Shown here: one piece after another, positions 1 through 12,371 of the stretch
How positions within the stretch are numbered: position 1 is the stretch's first letter
How the letters are laid out: each line of letters opens with the position of its first letter
From: Karalla daura
Lineage: Eukaryota > Chordata > Actinopteri > Chaetodontiformes > Leiognathidae
NCBI GenBank assembly: GCA_029224185.1
Contig: CM055191.1
Coordinates: 4,992,036 to 5,056,035, forward strand
Length of the DNA: 64,000 nucleotides
Reading direction: 5' to 3'
Position numbers and translations under genes: made by a program
Notes under the pieces: generated by a model
Database searches by the model: none
Seen by the model: the letters and a program-made list of their open reading frames with translations, nothing else
What the model was told of the DNA's origin: nothing

Positions 1-1297
1 GGTCATGCTTTTATTTTGTCATCACTGGTGCACCATTTAAGCTCACTCCCACAAATCATAACTCCTTTTAAATCTAATTCTAGATATCTGTATTTTTATA
101 TTGTTATTATTATTATTATTATTGCGATTTAACTGTTTTTACATTATTTTACATATGGTGAGAAACACTGTGGAGTCTGTGAACTGTTTCTTTTTTTCTT
201 TTTTTTTATCCGTTACACGATCAGCATGAGGTTAAAGTCACAATGTTGAACCTGGACATAACTTCTGTCCGTGTCAGTGTTCATTAAACAGTGCAACTCA
301 GTTTACAGCTTCAGGGCTGATAACAACGCAAGCAAGTTTCACTTCTCCTTGGGTAATCCTCCCCGTGCTTTCAGGGCTGTGAATTCCACAATTGCACTGC
401 AAAGTGTGTGGGAATTTTCCCAGCCGGGCATATCCCACGGTGTTTTCCTCATTCCCGCCTTGAACTCATTGTTGCCACATGTCCGCGTGGACACAGGATG
501 ACAGACACAGGTGGTGATGTCATCAGTCAGGTGATAGAGACAGAGGAAGCGGGCGGGGGAGGGGCGGGTGAATTACTCTCTGTTGGCTCCCCTCTGAAGA
601 CATGTCTGTCTGTTGTAGAGGGAGCAGAGCGGCGCTTTGTGAGGGATAATGAGTGCAAGTAAAAAAAAAAGAGTGGAGGTGGCAACTGCAGAAAAAAAGA
701 GAAGCTGGAGAAGATTAAATCTTATTACAACAATTAGAGCGCACACCGTGAGGAGAACTACATTTGTGTTTCACTTCATGAGCCGTCAGGCAGGTTGTGG
801 CTTGACCAGAACAACTAGATTACACCAATAGCAGGAAAGAGTGAACTCTCATGTGTGTGGGTGTTATTTTATTTTTACCCTCATCATCCAGTCCCAAAGC
901 AGCACAGTTTCACTGGGGCCTGTCATGGTGTTAGAGTTCAGCTGGAGGCGAATCGAGACACGCGTGGTCTAATGTGGGAAACGGCGGTTGACTCTGACAG
1001 CAGCAGCTCGTCAGCTTGATGCTGCGTAACAAGCGTGTTGTTAGTGCTAACACCAGCTCCTAGATGTGTGTCAGTGGAGGCGCTCCACTGGCTTCTATGA
1101 AGGTGCCAAACGTGTCTGCAGAATCATAGAAAGTGCAAAAAAAAGGCGCAAAACTTACACACTGCAAAAAGTGTATACAGTATGAGGGAATAAATGGATG
1201 GATGGATATAATTATAGATCAGTAATTAAGTGTGGCCTAATGGTAGCAGAGCTAGGAGCTACCCTTCACACACTTGGGGTGAGGGAGTCTGTTACTG

Positions 1298-1378
1298 CCC
1301 TTAAAAAGTATTTAGAGGTTCAGATGTTAATTTTATGAGGTATTACAGTAAGTTGGTATTCAAGCTCTTCCTAAATCA
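1298..1378 (+). repeat. Dispersed repeat family C, copy 1
   Basis: This stretch and 13040-13150 share the run GCCCTTAAAAA(A)GTATT and a later GGTATT(C/T)AAGCTCTTxCxAAAT in the same order and spacing range. They are therefore diverged copies of one repeat. The family is not recognised by name. Confidence 0.5.
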
Positions 1379-2599
1379 CTCTTCTGATGCACTTATGGTG
1401 AATAATTAAGAGTCTGTGTTACTCTTGCTACTCTTATTCTGTATTTGAATAAACTTGACCTTTTAGTTTCATTTATTCTTTGGAGCTTTGTTCCTTCCCA
1501 GCTGATCTGAGGTCTGTCATTGTGCTGGCTGTGGTTGCCCCCGATAGATCTTTAAGGCAAACTCTTTAGTTAAGTCGAAAACGTGTCGCTGATCACAGCT
1601 TGAAGCGGCAACGAGGTCTTTAAAAGGAATTGAAATTGGCTTTCCTGTCGATGCCGTGTTAACATGGTGACTGTGTGACTGAAAACAGAACTGCAGCGCG
1701 TCGACCGCAGAGCGCTGAGTTTGGATTGGTGGTGAGAGAGAGAGAGAGAGAGGAGTCGGTGGGGCTGCTGCTGATTCTGCAGGGACCTTTCTCTCGTGCT
1801 TCACACCGTTAGTTCACACCAGCGCCGCCCCGTCACCAAGTCTTGAGTCCTTCTCGTTGAGGCTCTGGCACTTTTTCGCTCAGTTTTCCGCTCAGTTTTC
1901 AACACCTCTCTGTGGTTCTTTTCTTCTTATCTCGTGTCACTTTCGTCACACCTGTCCTGGCTGATCTTTGCTAATTTCCTGTCAGAGGTTTCCGCTGAAA
2001 CCGCTGCATGTGGGTTTGCATTTTATGACAGTTTTGGCTTGTGCAATCTTCCGAGTTCTTTCATGAAAATATGCCGTATATAACGTGCTCAACACATAGA
2101 GTCTAAATGTGTAGATACACATCAGTGCTGTGAATGTATTTGTATCTTGAGAAGCTGAGGCCGATGCAGGAAGCTAAGTAAAGTGAATCTGTCAAGTATA
2201 TCTGAATACTTTCTTTTGACTGGAACAAACTTCTCAACTAAAATAAAGCAAACTATCCTGTACATCATATGTATTCACCTGTTTATGATCTATACTTTCT
2301 ACATTACAAATGTTCTGTGCATGGGCAAGTAAATGGCTCTTTGTAAAAACACAAAGCTATCTTAAAGTCTAAAAAAATAATTCTCTTCTTTGACTGTGAT
2401 GTTAAAAACACACACGGTTGAAGAAATATAACTTTATTAAGTATCTGGATACAAAATGCAATATAAGGCAGAACAGTATAAAAATAACATCTAGGTACGA
2501 AATACAGTAATATATTGTCAAGTCTTTAAGCACTTATAAGCAATAACAGCGCTGGACAAGCAAGTAAAATGACTCGATAGACCAACAGAAAGCACAACA

Positions 2600-2965
2600 T
2601 GAAGTGGACGTGACAAAAAGAGATGCAGATCAATAGGATAAGAAATTCATGCTGTATTGAATGCTTTATTGCATAAAAAAAACGTTTTAGGTGGGATTTA
2701 AAAACAGCCAAGGAAGGAGCCAGGCGTGTGTGCAGAGGCAGCCCATTCCAGCGTTGGCTCCAGTCCTCGCAAAAGCAAAAGCAAATGAAACCGATGGGGA
2801 GCCAGTGTCGAGTTTCAAGCACAGGTGTAAAATGATCCCGCCTTTATGCTCTGGTTAGAGGGCGGGCTGCGGCCTTCTGAACTAGTTGAAGGTGTGATAG
2901 GGAGGAGTAACTAATGCCTACACAGAGGCCGTTGTGGTGGTCTAGGTGGGAAGAAGTATAGGCAT
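2600..2965 (-). mobile_element. Decayed non-LTR retrotransposon fragment
   Basis: On the minus strand an open stretch contains WNGLPLHTRLAPSLAVFKSH, followed by LKRFF. This resembles the extreme C-terminal tail of fish LINE reverse-transcriptase proteins (WNxLPxxxRxAPSxxxFKxxLK). The flanking part up to about 2965 reads like the adjoining 3' region of a common teleost repeat. Only a fragment is present, with no polymerase domain. The family assignment is from memory and would need a repeat-library search. Confidence 0.5.
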
Positions 2966-3603
2966 GTATAAACCATCTCATTGCACAGATCAGCTGCAGA
3001 CAAATATACAGTATGTACAACCTCAGGCTGGAATAGTTTTTGCGCAGTCAGATTTTTTTTGCTCCTGTAAGTGAAGAAAGTAAGGAGGCTTCTTTTCTGG
3101 TGGTAATATGTTTGACCCACAGATCCGGGTCTTGCACAATAGTTAGAAATCCTGGCTGAACATATGAGACGTGTAGCCCCATAGTATGAGTGGGAGTGAA
3201 TGGGTGAGTATGACTTGTCTGTAAAGTGATTTGAGAGGTCATCGAGACCTCTCGAGGAATGATTGCCTGCCGCTGACATGACCAGTCTGTGTTTACGTTC
3301 CTTGCCAAGCAGCGTAACTTCTCAGCTTGTTCCAGTGGTAAGTGGAGCTTTGATGCTGCTCCTGTATTGAGCATATACACAACCAGCATTATATTAGTCA
3401 CAATCAGATGTAAGACGCTGACATTTCACCAGAAACTGAAAACCAAACTGCTGCAAACTTTTCGATTACTCAGAACAGAGGCAGGCACATACAATATTTT
3501 GGAGTAGGGCTGATTTGCGCCTCATTCTGCCTCGGTAAAAAACGTTTTTTGTTCTCAGACTCTTTGAAGTGGAAGTGCAGGCTTGTGTGTCTCTCTGTCT
3601 TTC

Positions 3604-6409
3604 TCAGATTGCGATGGAGTTGGAGGTGTCTCCGGAGTTGGACCAGATGGAGCTCCTCCTGCTGATGGTGGACAGCCTGGCGGTCGACATCAGCTTGCAG
3701 CTCAGGAGGCCGAGCATTCCCAGGAGCTGGCGCCGGAACTTCACGCCCACAAAGGCGTACAGGATGGGGTTGAGGCTGCAGTGCAGGTAGCCCAGGGAGC
3801 AGGTCACCACCTTGGCTTTATTCAGAGACGACCTGGAGCTGCAGGTCTCGTTGCTGTTGTCCGTGTACAGCGTGTCCACCATGAGCGTGATGTTGTACGG
3901 CGTCCAGCAGATGAAGAACACCAGCACCACGGCCATGATCACCCTGAAGGCCTTCTGCTTCTGCAGGTTCTTGGCGCCGCAGCGCAGCTGGCGCAGGATG
4001 CAGGAGTAGCAGAAGACGAGGATGGCCGAGGGCAGCAGGAAGCCCACCACGTGGTAGATCAGCCGCGAGGCCAGCCGCCACTGGTCCAAGGCAACCTTGC
4101 CGAACTTGAAGTAGTTCCGGATGCACTCTGTTCTGTTTTGTCTGCTGTTCCACGTAGCCTCCATGAAGATCCAGTCGGGGATGGAGAGGAACAGGGAGAA
4201 GAGCCAGACACACAGGCAGCTGACGTGAACCACCCAGGGCTTCCTGCGCGAGTACATCTGGGTGGCGTGGACGATGGACATGTAGCGGTCCAGGCTGATG
4301 CAGGCCAGCAGGAAGATCCCACAGTAGAAGTTCACCTGAGGAGGCAAAGGAGGCGGAGTCAGGAGGAGACAGGTCTGTGCAGCTCTCAGTGTTGTGCTGT
4401 ATTGCTAATGTCAGACATTGCAATGAATTTACATTCAGACTCAGGAGAGAAAGTACGGATTATATCTGACATGGATTTGGCTTTGTGGAGATGAAGGGTT
4501 CTTCCACCATGTTCATGACAAAGCTGTTCTACGGAGGCTCCTTTAAAGAGGCGTCTAACACAACACGTGCCTTAATATGGAAACATTTTGGAGGATTATT
4601 CAGAGTGGCTGATGAACTCTAAATAGTTTGAGGAAGTGGTGTGATCACAGTTTGATTCTCACCTCGCTCCGTCGCTACAACAAACTTGTTGACAGCTGAT
4701 AGAACAAAGGTGTGAAGGCACCTTCCTGTCGTCTTTTCATTTTGATTCAGCTTTTTACATCACAACTGTGTAGGGTAGATATTCATTAGATGAATATCTG
4801 TGATAAAATATCATCTTCAGCATTCATTTTATGAAGTTCTGAGGTTGACACTGCAAAACAGGGGTGTCTAAAAACAAGATAAAAACACTAAATCTAGGGA
4901 AAAAGGTCCTCAAAACAAGAGGAATTATCTGTCCATGCGGTAAAATAATCCCACTCAACAAGAGTTCTCAAAATAAGATGTGAGATTATAGTGTAATGTT
5001 GAACATTTAGAAGAAAAAAATATCTCTGAAAAACAAGAGTTCTGCCCGCTAAATGGGAAAGAGTCTGAAAGTTGCACTGGTTTTGTATTTACATGCTTTG
5101 TCACTTCTTAACAGAGGCCTGAGACGAGGAGGTGACAAGTGACAGATCTGTGTGTGTGCGGTGCGTCCTACCGTGAACACGGCTCCGGTCACCATGCAGA
5201 GCGGAGTGCCAAAGGTCCAGCCTGCGCTCTGGAGCGCCTGGCCCGACCACAGGGGCAGCGTGAGCAGCAGCAGCACGTCTGCGATGCCCAGGTGCAGGAT
5301 GAAGGTGTCGGTCACGCTCCAGGCCTTGCGGCTCTGAGCCAGCACCCCCAGCAGCAGCGCGTTCCCCAGGAACCCCACGACGAAGGCCAGAGAGTACAGG
5401 ACCGGGATGACCACGGCCTCGAAGCTCCTGCCCTCCTGCTGGTCACACACGTCGCCCCCTTCGCAGCACTCCTCCCCAGTAAGGGACCCGTTGGTAACGT
5501 TGAATAAATAATCGAGGTCATAATTACTTAGATCGAACGTATAATCGGCGATCTAGGAAAAAGGAAGAGGAAGGGATGGGACAGTACGTTTTAATTTTTC
5601 AACATAGCAATTTGAACCACATGGTGGCACTGTTTATCTATCTATCCATCTATCATGTGTCTAACTATCTATCATCTATCTAGCTATCTGTTTATCTGCA
5701 TCCTAATACAGTGAGGTAACAAGCTCAGGAGCAAGACAGCAATTGAATGCAATCAATTAGTTACTCAATGAAAGAGATCAAGTGAGCCATCTTGATGTAA
5801 AAGCAAATAACATTTCAGACGTGAAGTAGTCTTGAGCACCGTGTTTGCTAAAAATAAATAGATAAAATAAATGAAAATATAAAATTCCTGAGGTCAGAAT
5901 TGGAAACAGTAGCTAATTGTTGCTTTTCACACTCGCGTCTTTAGGACGAGAGTAGATGCTTCAGAGACATTGATGGGGAAGCAAGAGGGCAAATTAAAAG
6001 ATAATGACAGTCACTGTAATAATTATCATATTCATTTGTAGCATGTGCAAATGATCAATCAGCAAACGAGCCTGAAGTTTATTTCTGACCTTTTCTAACC
6101 TTCAATTTTTTGAAGGTTGTCACTAGACCCCCTGAATATTTTCCTCTTAATGTCGCCAGCTCTCTCAAAATACAAACCACATCACAGTCGAACTCTTTGA
6201 TTTCTCTGTGTGTGAGGATGGTGTACGATCAAGCACGAGCAGGTGCACCACGGTTAAACGCTCTCTACTCATTCTGCTCATTCCTCCACTCATTCCTCAT
6301 ATCAAACACATAAATGCATGCCAGTTTTTTATCAGGTTTTCACAACATATGGAGAATAGGTCTTGAGACATTTTCTTACCAAGTAACTGTCATCCGTCAT
6401 CGGATCCAT
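3604..6409 (-). CDS. cxcr3: C-X-C chemokine receptor type 3 (CXCR3), three exons
   Basis: Seven-transmembrane G-protein-coupled receptor that binds CXCL9/10/11-type chemokines at the plasma membrane and directs lymphocyte migration. Exons (minus) are 6380-6409, 5172-5552 and 3604-4335, all joined in phase 0, giving 380 aa. Seen: an acidic Tyr-rich N-terminus with N-glycosylation sites (NVT near 28, NGS near 31), TM1 from about residue 55, the DRY motif intact in SLDRYMSIVHATQMY (about 151-165), CWTPYN in TM6, NPILYAFVGVKFRR in TM7, and a Ser-rich C-terminal tail. The IVHATQMY and YAFVGVKFR runs are close to mammalian CXCR3 rather than CXCR1/2/4/5. The intact DRY argues against the atypical scavenger-like fish paralogue. 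Start chosen at the first Met; a second Met lies at residue 4. Teleosts carry several cxcr3 copies and I cannot say which this is. Confidence 0.94.
4866..4985 (+). repeat. Dispersed repeat family B, copy 1 (in cxcr3 intron 2)
   Basis: This stretch shares CTAAAAACAAG(A/G)TAAAAACAC, then AAATCT, AAAAAGGTCCTC and ACAAG with 14489-14580, in the same order. Both sit in introns. The related AAATAAGATGTGA(G/C)ATTATA string occurs near 4972 and again near 6772. The family is unnamed. Confidence 0.55.
5634..5698 (+). repeat. Imperfect TATC microsatellite
   Basis: Interrupted (TATC)n tract with ATC and AACT variants, inside cxcr3 intron 1. Confidence 0.85.
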
Positions 6410-9400
6410 TTTGGTGCGCAGGCTCTCTGCCTTCTGGTGGCGTTTTGCCAGACACGGCGGCTATAGACCCACAGCAGAGGAAGCAAGAGACTAGAGAAAA
6501 AAAAAAAGTGCCTCACATCGTGCTTGACACTTGTCAGTAAGATATCATGTCTCTGCTTCAGTTCTGTATTCCTTTAACTTAAACACATTTCTATATGTAG
6601 ATATTCACAAAGATGCACTTAACCAACATAGGCTGGGGCAACTTCCTGGTCAAATTTCTCACAATTTACACCAAGCGTCTTGTGGTTTGAGGGCTGCACC
6701 TGAGAATTAACCAGAAATTACAAGAAATAACATCTGCTGGGCCCCGACTGAGCCACACATGCTATGCAGAAATAAGATGTGACATTATACGTTAACGCTC
6801 TGTGTTTCTGCTCAACAAGCAAGGGGATTATAGGAAACGTTGTGTACATGCATGACTGATTTTAGGACTCGGGTCTGATGACTTTTGCTTTCCAGAAGGG
6901 CTCTTTGACTTCCCTTATGAGACACTGCTTGAACAGGTGTATTCCATGAATGAACCCCCCACAGTGGTGAAGCTGCAGAGAAACACACACCTGTTTAAAG
7001 AAGACTTAGGAAGACGGTTTAGCCACAAAACGAAAAGGACAAGTTGTCGGGCTACTGATTATTAAAAAGAGTAAGTTGATGCAAGTGAAGATAGGGCGTA
7101 CAGTTTTTTTGATGTGAATTGTTACATTATCATTACAAATGTGTACCCCAACCTGTGTGTGTGTGCGTGTAGTCAGAACTGTGTGTGTCTGTAGTCAGGC
7201 TGGTAAATGTGTAAAACAATCTGTAAACATGTACTGACTAGGTTTGTGAATGTGAAAATCCCATCCGTATTCAGATGTTCAAGCGAAGACAAATCTTTTC
7301 TTAAACGTTTGGTATTCACAGGTGTCTTATGTTAGTCTGTAAAGCACCAGCAGCTGGTTGTTGTTGTGCTTTAAGGGGAGAGACGCAGTAAAACACGTTT
7401 TCTCTCATAGCCGCAGTAGCAGCAGCTGCTACATGTCAGACTGAAGCATTTCAAGTATATATGAACGTCCTCCTATTGCTCCATCATCTCTCAAGGTTTT
7501 TGACCTCTTCTAAAGCCCCGGAAGAGCAAACTGTTAATCAGACAAAGTGTTTCCATTAATGCTTTGTTTCCCTGGAAACACGAGTGTCTTGTTGGCTGGA
7601 GGAAGTATCACAAAAGATGATTGAAAGTTAAGTTGTTTCAAAGTCCTTAAAGACTTAAAGAAAAGTAACTACCCTGCCTCCCCCTATCAAAAACTCCTTA
7701 TCTTTGTCAGACAATTAGTCCAATCTCGACCTAAATCACTTTCATAAAATGTTTGAGACGTATTCATCTCCAAAACGCAAATCTCTTTTTCACACCTTTT
7801 TTTTTTTCTTCTTCTTGGTTCTGCTCATCTCAGTGTGTTCCCCCGGCAGACAGGCACGTACATGTGTCACCTGCGCCGGGTCCTGCTACTCCACACTGAC
7901 ACTGTTTTCCTGTTGTTTTCACACCTCTGCTCTGCAACACTGACACTGTGCGCGCAAGATCAAGAGACGTCAGTGGATGTGTCAGGATCCGGCTGCACAA
8001 GTGACTTTTTCAACCCACGTTACTGCAGAAAACAAGACTGGAAACAGAACTTTTCACCCACGATTTAGTGTGAAATGGAAGCAGCGTGCATTTGTGGTGT
8101 TTGAATGTCTGCCCTGATGTGACATCACAGTTTTCAGATGTTCAGTGCAGGATAAATTTTGACTTAAAAACTGTGTGTAAGCAGCAAGATATCTAAGCTG
8201 TTTTCGTGCATTTTGGCTGATTATCAAATATTTTGCGAGTAGCTGTTTGGCTGCTATGAGATTTTGTCTTTGGTGACTGAAAAAATAAGGAAAAGCCACT
8301 CTACAGACCTCACAAAGAACCAGCCTGGTCTGTGAAACCATGAAAACATGTCCCTGGGAGGAACTGAAAAAAAAAGGTTTAAAAAAACCTCTTTGTGTTA
8401 GTTTTGATTCCGTTATGCTCCACTACAGTTTTTGCAGAAGCTCACAAAGACAGAAGACATCAGCATTGTTTGAATTCAACACTACGATTCACATCTTTCA
8501 CTTTCCGTAGGGATGGTGTGGAGATAACGTTGCCAGATTCATTCTTAGATGTTCATGAATGACAATGAATGGCAGCTAACAGGTGATACTTTACTAGTTG
8601 ACTGGTTTTCCCTTTGTTTGAACCTCTCTTTCCTTTTGCAGCTTTTGGTTTTGAGATATCGTGATTTGAATCATTATATATTAGTGTGTCACAAACATCA
8701 CAGCCTAGACACTTTGGGGGCCTTGTGACAGGTTTCTCAGTGGTTAAATGTTTCAGCCCTGGCTGTTACGAGCTTCCTCTAACACATTTTGTATCTCTGA
8801 AGATATGAACTTTGGTTTACATTCTGGTTACTCCAATTCAGGCTGTGTGAACATGCCTGTCAGTGACTAGCCTTCCTGTCTGCAGACAGAGGGCTACGTA
8901 ACTGTGTGACTCTGGGAGTTTGTTTTGATGCCCTTTTTTAATGGCTCCATCCTGACCTTACATACTGTATATGAACAGGACCCAAAATAAAAAAAAAACA
9001 CTTTAATAATTCAATATTCTGACTCCACAGAGATACAACAATGCTTCTTCCGTCTCAGGCTTCCACAATGACCTTGTACTCAAAACTGACATTTCTACCC
9101 CACATTGTTGTGACACCCATTGTGTCACATCATAGAACCATATGTACACACTGGGACTAATGTCTCCAGTCTATAGTCCACACTCCACCAGATTCTGAAA
9201 AAGAATCGATTTTCCATCTCTACACACCCCACTGTGGTCCAGACTGTACCAGACACACAAACATAAGCCAGCGAAAGCAATAGCTCTACTTATGTTTTAT
9301 AGTAGTCTGTCTGTGTGCAATACCTATATGACTCTTTCACACGCAGGAAACCGTCTGGTTTTGGTCACCAGATCCTGATTTGCAGGTGTCTCAAATTAAT

Positions 9401-12094
9401 AGTCTACTTCCTGTCCTCTTGCTCTCTGCACCATTTGTCACGATATTAACGGAGTGTGAACAGAAATGTTCCCCAACATGTTGGGCTGAAAGCAAAACAT
9501 CCAACACTGACTTTTGAATGTTCACACTGTGGCTGCTGTGTTGTAACCACGGTGTACCTTTTCATTTCAGATGCAACAAACGTTTTTTGGTTTGGTTTGT
9601 TTGTTTTTCTTTTTTTGTTTCCTCTCCCTAATGACATTCTGTTATAATAGTCATAGACACCAAAGAAATCAGAAGATGTTCATGCTCCAGAAGCTGAGAC
9701 CAGAGAATTCTGACTTAGCGTCTCAAAATCATTCTCAAAAAAATGCTTTTAAGTGCTTTACTCGACTTATCGATTATTAAAACAGTTTTTGCTCATTTTA
9801 TCAGTCAGATTTCAGTCAACCTCTGTGATCAGGTAGTTGCAGCAGAGTTGCAATATCTTCATCAAATCGATGTGCGGTAGTTTGACCAAAGGTGACCACA
9901 GCTGGTTGGACTAGGTGTAGTGATGCTCCACTACATAAGAGTCGCATTGATGAACATTTTTCACATTAAAAATTTGGAAATGATTCTCCACATCGGAGCG
10001 TGGCCCTTGCTGCGCATAGCATGACTAGTGCGATGCATGACTGGTTTATGTGCTGTCTCACTGAAGTTTGTGTAAAAGGATCAGTGTCTTTAACGTCAAG
10101 ATGACTAAACACTAAAAACTAGAAGTCACCTCCGCTTGTGTTTCCATATTGTTCTCTAGTTATCATGTCTGGCTTGTCTTTAGTATCACGGCTGAATGAC
10201 TCATTTATTCTTTTCCGCAGTGAGTCACGTTTCATGTCTTTGGCCTTTATACTGAATTATATGAAATTGAAAATAAAGGTATGGTGCTCATTTGTGATGA
10301 TTTCACGTTGTTTTCCAGATCTGTATCTTGTGTTTTCAGAAATGAAAAAAAAATTTCTGCTTGACATCCATCACATCAGCATCCCAGTTATATCAGCATC
10401 CCAGTGATGTTGTAGTTGTAGTTGATGTGTAGTTGTTGAGCCTTGAAACACAAGTTTTGTGCTGCCCATGTTTGGATCCATAGAGTAAAACATTAGCAGC
10501 TTCAGTGGTATAAAATGAGGCCCCCTGAAACACCCACCGTTGTGGATTTCCTGTCCCTCACTTAAGGGTGTTACAGTTTACCATCAATGCCACACAGATG
10601 AAATGTGATCTCTCTTAGACACCACCCTACACACCACCTGCTGGTAGATGCAACCCACAGGGGCTCATTCAAGTGAAAGAAGGCTGTGTGAGTGAAATCA
10701 ACAACAGTTTGAATATGCAAACAAAACACTGTGGCAAGTTGCTGTGGCTTGCATATCTAAGAGCCAGCAGATGAATGAAAGCTTTGGAGTTGGTGACATT
10801 GTCAGTCGTTTGACACATTAACTATCTGATCTCCCAGAAGCTGCAGCAAACAGGAGTGACACACTGATAACAGAAAGCATTGGACTTTCACTCACTTACT
10901 TTTATCATCTGAAAATACCAGTGCAATACAATACACTGAGGAAAGTTTCAGGGCCGGATCGTGCTGTGAGACACATAGAAAGGGATAAAATAAATAGACC
11001 TCACTTGGAAAATGTATGAGACACTTCCTCAAAGAGTTCAGCTCTAACAGAGTCTCTGTACCCGCACATGATCTGGGGAAATGTAACAGGCATGAAAGCG
11101 GGAAACAGAGTGACTGGATCAGGCCAAACTGACCCACCATAACCAAAATATACAGCATAGGAATCAAATAAACATGAATAAAATATGTGACATGAGTGTG
11201 TTCTACAAAGTGTCTGGTTTCTAGAAAAAAAAACACACACACGCAACCTGCAGAGCCAATGTCAAACAACGGTCTAATACCTGATGGGTACATGTGTGGT
11301 GCACTCAGTTGTAAACACAATTGGACAAGACTGACACCTACAGGAAGGCTCTCCATCAGCCTGTTCACAACGTCTGGACAGCACATTTCAGTTTGTGTGC
11401 TTATTCTTTACTGATTCAATTATTTTACTTTGTTGACACTCGTTCTGCAATCTTCTCTGCTGTTGCAATGTAAATTTTCGCACCATGGGAGTAAAAACAG
11501 ATCATTTCATTGTGTCTTATTCTTCTTCATTTTTCAATAGATGCATCATTGTTACAATAACTCAGAATCAGTTCCTGCAGCGTCTTCTAGTCTCAGAGAA
11601 GTACACACACAACGCTACAAACATTTGTAGACTGAGATTTCACTTTATTGATCACTTTGGGATGACTCCCTCAGGGAAATGTTGCATATTCATAATCTTA
11701 AACGTATGTATGTTGGGGCTTGTATATTTTTTAATATAGCATATTTTAGCTTAGGGCATATTTGTAACCAAATAATGATTGTTAACTACTACCTCAAGTC
11801 CATTCCTGTGTCTAAATAAGATAAAATTATATATCCCCTTATTAGTCCCACAATGGGGAAATTCAGGCACTGCAGCATCATGGCAGCAGCTGGGGTGAGG
11901 GAGAATCAGATGAACCTGAGACAAGTTGAGACAAGTTGAGGTCCTCAACCAGTAGACCAGACCGTACTTAGATAAGTTCTTAGAGGTAAGGGACGGTAGC
12001 TTAGGTGAGTAATAATACAATTCAATGAGTAAGATAAAAAATTAAGTAATCAGTAACAGTAAACGGTTAATCTACGCATAATGCCTACAGCAAT
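6410..12094. other. Intergenic between cxcr3 and the TRIM gene
   Basis: A 5.7 kb AT-rich stretch. Open frames are short and lack splice support or family signatures. A minus-strand 164-codon frame at 10892-11386 has no recognisable domain. Fragments of teleost repeats with GGGATGACTCCCTCAGGGAA occur at about 11640-11690, and with TTAGTCCCACAATGGGGAAA at about 11838-11862. I see no gene. Confidence 0.6.
11640..11690 (+). repeat. Retroposon/transposon tail-like fragment
   Basis: Contains CTTTATTGATCACTTTGGGA followed by a TGACTCCCTCAGGGAAA string, a motif seen at the ends of many dispersed teleost repeats. A related piece (TTAGTCCCACAATGGGGAAA) lies at about 11838-11862, and a third (TTTATTGGGGAAATTACT) near 57191-57215. 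Recognition is from memory. Confidence 0.4.
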
Positions 12095-12371
12095 ATGGCG
12101 CCACCGCTGACGCACACAGGTATCGTCAGCCCACTACAACACGTACAGCCCTTGCACATGCGCAGTACGGACAGCATTTCCGGGTTCGGATCGAGGCCCT
12201 GGCTTGGACACCCCGCGGCTCTGACGGACCCTAAGACGGAGCCAGACCCCGGAGCCCTCAGCGGTGCTGCTGCTGCCCCTTTATCTGTCACTCCAGACCG
12301 ACAGCTGCGCCTCTCTCCCTCTGCTTCTGCCTGCTTCTGACCCCGGAGGAACCGAAAGTAAAGTGGCGGAC

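Larger units (their letters stand above)
1..3600. other. Intergenic / 3' flank of cxcr3, no gene supported
   Basis: No coding exon could be supported here. A GC-box-rich patch lies at about 545-570 beside an ATG at 649, which could be a promoter and first exon, but no downstream exon was found. A (GA)n tract lies at about 1734-1751. A minus-strand AATAAA-type signal near 2431-2436 could end a long cxcr3 3' UTR; this is inference only. Repeat pieces near 1298-1378 and 2600-2965 are listed separately. Confidence 0.5.

Noticed and set aside
649..831. A short plus-strand frame after a GC-box patch
   Set aside because: Lysine-rich start from a poly(A)-like run, no donor giving a continued frame and no family match.
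3583..4494. A 303-codon plus-strand frame over cxcr3 exon 3
   Set aside because: It is the antisense shadow of a GC-rich GPCR exon. The minus strand gives DRY, CWTPY and NPxxY motifs and correct splice sites.
10892..11386. A 164-codon minus-strand frame
   Set aside because: Low-complexity hydrophobic and Cys content, no recognisable domain, no splice partners. Considered chance or repeat-derived.
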